This document shows positions 59,043 to 64,000 of a stretch of DNA of 64,000 nt, piece after piece. The stretch comes from Bog-756 sp963738545 (GTDB lineage Bacteria; Actinomycetota; Acidimicrobiia; Acidimicrobiales; RAAP-2), in the NCBI GenBank assembly GCA_963738545.1, contig CAVTXA010000008.1, positions 124,001 through 188,000 on the forward strand, written 5' to 3'. The notes under the pieces are model-generated. The model had not been told where the DNA came from. It saw nothing but the letters and a program-made list of their open reading frames with translations, and searched no databases. Position 1 is the stretch's first letter. Each line of letters begins with the position of its first letter. Both the position numbers and the translations under genes were made by a program.

Positions 59043-60341
59043 ATGCCACGGTCGATGTTCAGGAAATTGCTGGCCACGGTGGTCGGAGCGGCCGCCCTCT
59101 GCCTGTCGCTGGTCACCGTCTCGCTGGTCGTGAACGCCCCCCGGGCGGCGGCGACCACCCCGGGGGCCTCGATCGCCGCCTTCGCCGCCTCACAGGCCGG
59201 CGTGGCCTACTGCGACGGCGGGGGCACCATCAACGGCCCCACCAACGGTGGGGTGGTCGAGCCCGGGTGCGGGGCCGGCGTGAAGGGCTACGACTGCATG
59301 AGCCTGGTCCAGTTCGCCGTCTACCAGGCCACCGGGATCGCCCTTCCCGGCGACGGGAGCCAGAAGAACGGCGCCGGCACGATCATCCCGCCCCAGGGCA
59401 GCATCGCTCAGGACACCGCCGGCCTCCTCCCAGGCGACGCCGTCTTCTGGGGGGGTGGCGGCATCAACTCGTTCGCCCACTCGGGCATCTATGCCGGCAA
59501 CGGTGAGGTCTGGGACGCCATCGGCGTCAACCAACCGGTGCAGCAGCACACGATGGCCTATCTCAGCACGATCTACAGCTACGACGGCGCCGTGCGGTTC
59601 GGGGGCGATCCGGTGGTGAGCATGGCCTCGACGCCGCACGGTGACGGCTACTGGCTGGTCGACGCGGCCGGCGCCGTGTCCACCCACGGATCGGCCGTGA
59701 ACTACGGCTCCATGGCCGGCCACGCCCTGAATGCCCCCATCGCCCACATCGTGTCCACGCCGGACGGCGGCGGCTACTGGCTGGTCGCCTCCGACGGGGG
59801 GATCTTCAACTTCGGGGACGCGCCGTTCCTCGGGTCCATGGGCGGCCAACACCTCAACGCCCCGGTGGTCGACATCGCCCCCACCCCCGACGGCAACGGC
59901 TACTGGTTGGTCGCCTCCGACGGGGGGATCTTCTCCTTCGGGGACGCCCGGTTCCAGGGCTCGATGGGTGGTCAGCACCTGAACGACCCCATCGTGGGCA
60001 TCAGTGCCGACGACGCCACCGGGGGCTACTGGCTGGTGGCCACCGACGGAGGGATCTTCTCCTTCGGGGCGCCGTTCCTCGGCGGCACCGGCGGCCTGCA
60101 CCTCACCCGCCCGGTGAACGGCATGGTCGCCACGTTCGACAGCGGCGGTTACTGGCTGGTCGCCTCCGACGGCGGGATCTTCTCCGAGGGCGACGCCCCG
60201 TTCCGGGGGTCGACCGGTGGGTCCCCCCTCAACGCCCCGGTGGTGGGGATGGCCACCGATTCGGCCACGGACGGCTACTGGCTGGTCGGCGCGGACGGCG
60301 GCATCTTCAGTTTCGACGCCCCGTTCTACGGGGCCGGCTGA
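59043..60341 (+). CDS. NlpC/P60 endopeptidase with six GYWLV repeats
   Basis: A 432-residue secreted protein. Signal peptide: basic start, hydrophobic residues 9-30, cleavage near NAPRAAA (31-37). The NlpC/P60 domain (about 45-185) has the catalytic Cys85 in YDCMSLVQFAVYQATG and His146 in FAHSGIYAG; it should cut peptidoglycan stem peptides. The rest is a row of six repeats of about 42 residues with GYWLVASDGGIFSFGDAPF as the core, probably a beta-propeller or solenoid that binds wall or surface material. ATG 59043 follows AAGGAGG. The last repeat is cut short, ending FDAPFYGAG. Confidence 0.93.
   Translation: MPRSMFRKLLATVVGAAALCLSLVTVSLVVNAPRAAATTPGASIAAFAASQAGVAYCDGGGTINGPTNGGVVEPGCGAGVKGYDCMSLVQFAVYQATGIALPGDGSQKNGAGTIIPPQGSIAQDTAGLLPGDAVFWGGGGINSFAHSGIYAGNGEVWDAIGVNQPVQQHTMAYLSTIYSYDGAVRFGGDPVVSMASTPHGDGYWLVDAAGAVSTHGSAVNYGSMAGHALNAPIAHIVSTPDGGGYWLVASDGGIFNFGDAPFLGSMGGQHLNAPVVDIAPTPDGNGYWLVASDGGIFSFGDARFQGSMGGQHLNDPIVGISADDATGGYWLVATDGGIFSFGAPFLGGTGGLHLTRPVNGMVATFDSGGYWLVASDGGIFSEGDAPFRGSTGGSPLNAPVVGMATDSATDGYWLVGADGGIFSFDAPFYGAG
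59607..60338 (+). repeat. Six tandem GYWLV-type coding repeats
   Basis: Repeats of about 126 bases (42 residues) with strong DNA similarity around each GGCTACTGGCTGGTCGC core. Units start near 59607, 59733, 59859, 59985, 60108 and 60234; the last is incomplete. Similarity at the DNA level could allow copy-number change by recombination. Confidence 0.85.
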
Positions 60342-60380
60342 CCGTCCTGGCCGGAGCGATCACCGGGGGGTAGGCCGGGC

Positions 60381-61199
60381 TCACAGGACGAGGTCGGCGA
60401 GCTGATCCATCGACCGCAACCACTCGTCGAGTTCCCGTCGCCACGGCGCCGACACGATGTGCTGGATCCCCGCATCGGTGTAGGCGGCGAGCTCCTCTCT
60501 GATCCGGCCGTGGTCCATGCCCTGGGGATCCCATCCGGTCCGGAGGGACACCGGGAAGTCGGGATCGGGATGATCCCGACGGATGCGGTCGACCACCGGT
60601 GCGGCCTGTTCGGGCGTGAGGCCCACCGCCTGGTAGCCGTCCCCCCGTTCGGCCACCCGCCGGTAGGCGGGCTCACTGCTCCCACCGATCCAGATGGGGA
60701 TGTCGTGGCCCGGCTTGGGCAGGATGCGCAGGTCGTCGAAGCTGGTGTGCTTCCCGTGGAAGCTCGCCGGGTCCTCCCGCCACACCGTCCGGAACAGGTC
60801 GATGGACTCATCGAGTCGTTCCCCCCGGTCGTGGAAGTCGTAGCCGAGGGCCTGATACTCCTTCTCCGACCAGCCCACCCCGACGACGATGGTGACCCGA
60901 CCCCGCGACAGCGCGTCCAGGCTGGCCAGGGCGTTGGCGAGCTCCAGTGGATTGTGCGTCGGCACGACCAGCACGCTGGTCCCGAGTCCGATGCGCTCGG
61001 TGGCCGCCGCCGCCCAGGTCAGCGAGATCAGGGGATCGAACAGGTACGGTGACGGATAGTCCTGTGCGGCGGGATGGACGATGTGGTCACTGACCCACAG
61101 ATCGACGAAGCCCAGCTCCTCGGCGTGTCTGGCCGCCCGGGTGATGGCGTCGGGACCGGCCACCCGGCCGTACTGGGGGAGGTGGACTCCGACCTTCAT
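60381..61199 (-). CDS. LLM-class F420-dependent oxidoreductase
   Basis: A 272-residue luciferase-like protein. It begins MKVGVHLPQYGRVAGPDAIT, then HAEELGFVDLWVSDHIVHPA, RIGLGTSVLVVPTHNPLELA and VTIVVGVGWSEKEYQALGYD. The pattern is the TIGR03619/Rv-type F420 oxidoreductase group, usually NADP-independent reductases of small ketones or activators of prodrugs. ATG 61199 is the family start. It lies 39 bases after the stop of the convergent NlpC/P60 gene. Confidence 0.9.
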   Translation of the reverse strand: MKVGVHLPQYGRVAGPDAITRAARHAEELGFVDLWVSDHIVHPAAQDYPSPYLFDPLISLTWAAAATERIGLGTSVLVVPTHNPLELANALASLDALSRGRVTIVVGVGWSEKEYQALGYDFHDRGERLDESIDLFRTVWREDPASFHGKHTSFDDLRILPKPGHDIPIWIGGSSEPAYRRVAERGDGYQAVGLTPEQAAPVVDRIRRDHPDPDFPVSLRTGWDPQGMDHGRIREELAAYTDAGIQHIVSAPWRRELDEWLRSMDQLADLVL

Positions 61200-61344
61200 C
61201 TCGTGCATCCTTTCTCGGGCACGGCAGAGGCGCACCGTCCGCGGGCGCCAACTGTACCGGCCCGGTCGTCCGTCCCACCGGGGTGCCGCCCGGTGGAGGC
61301 GCGGAACCGCTCGGCCATCCCGACGGGACGGGAGGCGGCGACCC

Positions 61345-61902
61345 TCAGTTCGAGGCGGCGTCGTCCGGGGTGGCCCCGTGGGCGGCCCGCACCTCGTGCA
61401 CGATGCCGGCGGCCTGGGCAACCAGGACAGGGGCCGGGGTAGCCCCGTCCTCGCTCGTCGGGAGCCGGACCGCCGCCCGCGGGTCGGTCGGCGGCTCCGT
61501 GGCGTGCACCTCCGAGCCGATCACCGTCTCGGTGGGCCAGTTCGTGTTCGACTCCCCGAACTCCGTCACCAGCATGCCGACGTCCCACGGACCGCCGGTC
61601 GACCCGTGCGCGCTTCCGTCGCCACCCGGGTCCCGCGGACCACCGCCGTCCGCTGCCGGAGGCGGCTCGGCCAGCGTGTCGAGGAAGCTCAGCGGGGACC
61701 GAACGGCCTTGGTGATGGTTTCGGTGGAGGGGAGGTCGGGGAACGAGCCTCGGACATCTGACTCCAGCTTCTGACGGAACCTCGAGAAGTCCCGCCACAG
61801 GTTGCCGACCTGCTTGGCCAGGGTGGGGAGCTTGTCCGGTCCGAGGACGGCCAGAGCCACCACCAGGATGACCAGCAGCTTGGCCGGGCTCAGGACGTCC
61901 AC
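61345..61902 (-). CDS. tatB: Sec-independent translocase TatB-like protein
   Basis: A 185-residue TatB-type protein: a short N-terminal membrane helix (LLVILVVALAVLGPDKLP) followed by an amphipathic helix (TLAKQVGNLWRDFSRFRQKL) and a long Pro/Ser/Gly-rich tail. The LGPDKLP hinge is typical. TatB recruits folded precursor proteins to TatC. It follows tatA by 12 bases. No tatC gene lies within the window. Confidence 0.88.
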   Translation of the reverse strand: MDVLSPAKLLVILVVALAVLGPDKLPTLAKQVGNLWRDFSRFRQKLESDVRGSFPDLPSTETITKAVRSPLSFLDTLAEPPPAADGGGPRDPGGDGSAHGSTGGPWDVGMLVTEFGESNTNWPTETVIGSEVHATEPPTDPRAAVRLPTSEDGATPAPVLVAQAAGIVHEVRAAHGATPDDAASN

Positions 61903-61914
61903 CGGTCAGACCCG

Positions 61915-62190
61915 CTAGCTGCGGGCGTCGGCCTCAGACGCCACCCGCACGCCCGCCGTTTCCACGCCCACCACACGGACGGGCGCAACGGCAGGGACGA
62001 CCGGCGCCGCCACCTCGACCGGCATGGCGTGCTCACCCTCGGCCAGACCCTGCTTGAACTCGGTCTTGGCTGACCCGAGGGAGCGGGCCAGCTTCGGGAT
62101 CTGGGTGGAGCCGAAGAGGACCAGTGCCACCACCACCAGGATGATCAGTCCATCCATCCCGAATATCTCTGCCGGTGAGCTGAAGTGCAC
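61915..62190 (-). CDS. tatA: Sec-independent translocase TatA
   Basis: A 91-residue TatA-type protein. The membrane helix LIILVVVALVLFGSTQIPKL contains the FG-xx-P hinge, and KLARSLGSAKTEFKQGLAEG is the amphipathic helix that forms the protein-conducting oligomer. The acidic/Ala/Val-rich tail is short. It heads a two-gene unit with tatB on the minus strand. ATG 62190 and a nearby GGAAGG-type site support the start. Confidence 0.9.
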   Translation of the reverse strand: MHFSSPAEIFGMDGLIILVVVALVLFGSTQIPKLARSLGSAKTEFKQGLAEGEHAMPVEVAAPVVPAVAPVRVVGVETAGVRVASEADARS

Positions 62191-62349
62191 GAGAGTCCTA
62201 CCTTCCTTGCCGTGTCCCGTCTGACCGTGGAGTCGGTGCCGGGTCTCTCGCTGTATTCGGGGCCGGGGCAGATCCGGATGAGGCCGGTACCCGCGGTGGC
62301 CCGGCCACTGAGCGGGTTACCGCCCCGGCGCTGGCTATAGTCCGGCTCC

Positions 62350-63105
62350 ATGCCGGACAGCACGTCGGATCGTTGGCGGGTGCTCGGATCGGCCGCCCGG
62401 GTCTGGGCGAGGCCCGGTCTGCTCGACGTGCACGACGAGTGGTGGCGGGCCTTCAGCGGGCACGGCAACGTCAACTACAACATCGCCTGTTGCCACTCGG
62501 CCCGCCCCGAGGTCCTGGTGGACCACTGCCTCCAACCCGCGCTCGACCTGCACCAGCCGGCCATCGTGATGCTGGCCGGACCGGGGCTGGCCACCGCCCA
62601 GCTGTTGGTCGACGCCGGCTGGATCACCGTCGGGTCCCTCCCCCTCATGGTCCTCAGCGGCCCGGTGCTCTCGTCGACGGGGCCCGACGGGGCGAGGCCG
62701 CTCACCCTCGACGAGCTACCGGCCGCGCGTGAGCTGCTGACCGCCGTCTACGGACTCGATCGGGACACCGCCGCCGCCGTCTTCCCCGATCGTGCCATCG
62801 AGGGTGCCGATCAGGCGATCTGGGGTCTCTATGCCCAAGACGTGCTGGTCTCCTGCGTCAGCGTCGTCCTCGAGGACGGTCTCGTCGTGCTCTGGTCGAT
62901 GGCCACCCGGCCCGACCGCCAGGGCCAGGGCCACGGCCGGCGCCTGCTCGAGGCGGTCTTCCTCCGACAGTTCGCCCAAGGCGCCACGGGATCGCTGCTG
63001 CAGTCCTCGGTGGCCGGCGAGAAGCTCTACCGACAGCTCGGCTTCACCGCGGTCGAGCATTTCCAGCTGTGGTCCCGGCCCGGCTGGGTCCGGGGTGAGG
63101 ACTGA
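62350..63105 (+). CDS. GNAT family N-acetyltransferase
   Basis: A 251-residue acetyltransferase. The acetyl-CoA-binding motif A is SMATRPDRQGQGHGRRLLEA (Q-x-x-G-x-G), followed by VFLRQFAQGATGSLLQSSVA and the motif-B-like EKLYRQLGFTAVEHFQLWSR. The N-terminal 120 residues form a second, weaker domain, suggesting a GNAT with a degenerate first half. The acceptor is unknown. ATG 62350. Confidence 0.88.
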   Translation: MPDSTSDRWRVLGSAARVWARPGLLDVHDEWWRAFSGHGNVNYNIACCHSARPEVLVDHCLQPALDLHQPAIVMLAGPGLATAQLLVDAGWITVGSLPLMVLSGPVLSSTGPDGARPLTLDELPAARELLTAVYGLDRDTAAAVFPDRAIEGADQAIWGLYAQDVLVSCVSVVLEDGLVVLWSMATRPDRQGQGHGRRLLEAVFLRQFAQGATGSLLQSSVAGEKLYRQLGFTAVEHFQLWSRPGWVRGED

Positions 63106-63157
63106 CCGACGAGCTCGACCGCCCGTTGGTTCCCGGGCCGGTGTGAACTCTGCAGGC

Positions 63158-64000
63158 TCAGGCCGAGCGCGAGACGGTTGCCCCGGGAACGATGGCCCCG
63201 GGGGCACGGAGTCCGGCCTCGTGCAGCAGTCGCCGCTCGTCCAGCTTGCTCGACGGGGTGAGGGGGAGCTCGCCGACCACCTCCATCCGGTCCGGGAGCA
63301 TGGAGTCGGGCAGGCGCCGGCTGGCGCCCTGGCGGAGCTCGATGGCGGTGACCGCGCGGTCGGTCACCACGAAGGCCACGATGCCCACCCCGCCCTCGTT
63401 GTCGAAGACCACGCATGCGGCGTCGACGACGCCCGGCAGCTCCCGGACGGTGTCGGCCAGCTCGAGCAGGGAGATGCGCACCCCGGACCGCTTGATCACC
63501 CGGTCGGCGCGCTCGACGTAGACGTAGTGGCCGCTCGGGTTCCGGTAGACGAGGTCGCCGGACCGGTACAGCGTCTCGCCGGGGATGACGTCGGTGCGCA
63601 ACACCTGGTCGGTGAGCCCGGGGGCGCCCCAGTAGCCGTTCATCAGCTGGCAGCCCCCGATGTACAGCTCGCCGATCTGGTCCGGCCCGTCGACGACATG
63701 CCCCTGCTCGTCGACGATGTGGAAGTCCACCCCGGGGTGGGGACTGCCGATGGGAACCGTACCGTCGGCCACCAGCTCCGGCGTCAATTCGATGTGGGTG
63801 ACGGCGATGGTGGTCTCGGTCGGTCCGTAGCGGTTGAATACCCGCACCCGGGGGGCGGCGGACCAGAGGGCCCGGATGTCGGTCAGGGCACTCGCCTCAC
63901 CCCCCAGGGCGATGAGGGCCAGGGTGCCCTCCTCCAACTCGCCGAGCTGGGGGCTGGCCAGCAGCAGCTTCAGGTAGCTGGGCGAGAAGCCGGTGTAGGT
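63158..64000 (-). CDS. AMP-forming adenylation enzyme, cut by the window edge
   Basis: The C-terminal 280 residues of an ANL-superfamily adenylating enzyme. FNRYGPTETTIAVTHIE is motif A5, GELYIGGCQLMNGYWGA is A6, YRSGDLVYRNPSGHYVYVER is A7, and ADRVIKRSGVRISLLELA is A8. The final motif A10 is PLTPSSKLDERRLL, with the catalytic Lys. This form, with NRYGPTE and GDLVYR, is like NRPS adenylation domains or stand-alone amino-acid-activating ligases. No carrier domain follows in the stretch seen. The N-terminus lies beyond 64000. Confidence 0.9.
   Translation of the reverse strand, partial: TYTGFSPSYLKLLLASPQLGELEEGTLALIALGGEASALTDIRALWSAAPRVRVFNRYGPTETTIAVTHIELTPELVADGTVPIGSPHPGVDFHIVDEQGHVVDGPDQIGELYIGGCQLMNGYWGAPGLTDQVLRTDVIPGETLYRSGDLVYRNPSGHYVYVERADRVIKRSGVRISLLELADTVRELPGVVDAACVVFDNEGGVGIVAFVVTDRAVTAIELRQGASRRLPDSMLPDRMEVVGELPLTPSSKLDERRLLHEAGLRAPGAIVPGATVSRSA

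Noticed and set aside
59607..60338. Repeat array as a possible CRISPR
   Set aside because: The repeats are in frame, about 126 bases long, and encode a periodic protein motif.

Overview
The window is GC-rich bacterial chromosomal DNA, packed with genes on both strands. GTG starts, GGAGG-type ribosome sites, several F420-type and luciferase-like oxidoreductases, a P450, a DUF5925 AAA ATPase, a group III phosphofructokinase and a cell-wall hydrolase carrying repeated GYWLVASDGGIFSFG units all point to an actinobacterium. The GYWLVASDGG repeats suggest class Acidimicrobiia, as inference only. No rRNA, tRNA, CRISPR array, transposase or phage gene was seen.

Layout. 0-8.4 kb: visibly less GC-rich, small orphan enzymes (DUF1345, RsbW-like ATPase, ABM barrels, crotonase, SDR with divergent TetR and two operators); three genes here are broken by frameshifts. 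8.4-13.8 kb: hydrolases, an F420/FMN split-barrel enzyme, DUF899, a metallophosphoesterase and a DinB-like protein. 13.8-19.1 kb: a compact four-gene exopolysaccharide operon on the minus strand (TPR-like protein, PelF, PelG, single-pass protein with a lectin-like exterior domain) without PelA, PelB, PelC or PelD. 19.4-31.9 kb: metabolic and housekeeping singles, including a phosphofructokinase with pyrophosphate-type residues, and a convincing structured-RNA candidate ending in a strong terminator at 26.4-26.6 kb. 31.9-35.1 kb: ABC-2 exporter with a divergent PadR regulator that appears to be made from a leaderless transcript. 35-40.3 kb: GAP-family membrane protein, hemerythrin, quinone-oxidoreductase-like enzyme, DHA2 drug exporter with divergent TetR and three phased operators. 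40.6-48.2 kb: acyl-CoA type metabolism (two MaoC-fold proteins, luciferase-like enzyme, two SDRs, a carboxyltransferase). 48.3-58.9 kb: VOC proteins, DUF5996, SDR, an Ada-AlkA fusion overlapping an alkylguanine transferase, TIM-barrel protein, PhzF, a D-Ala-D-Ala carboxypeptidase. 59-64 kb: NlpC/P60 repeat protein, F420-type enzyme, TatA/TatB, GNAT, and a truncated adenylation enzyme at the edge.

How genes work together. The clearest functional units are the PelFG operon (polymer synthesis and export), the ABC/PadR/membrane-protein set, the two drug- or stress-type TetR modules with visible operators, the alkylation-repair pair, and the 45.0-48.2 kb acyl-CoA block. Four genes carry single-base frame breaks; from sequence alone these could be true decay or assembly errors. 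Functional names rest on motif recognition by eye; no database search was run.
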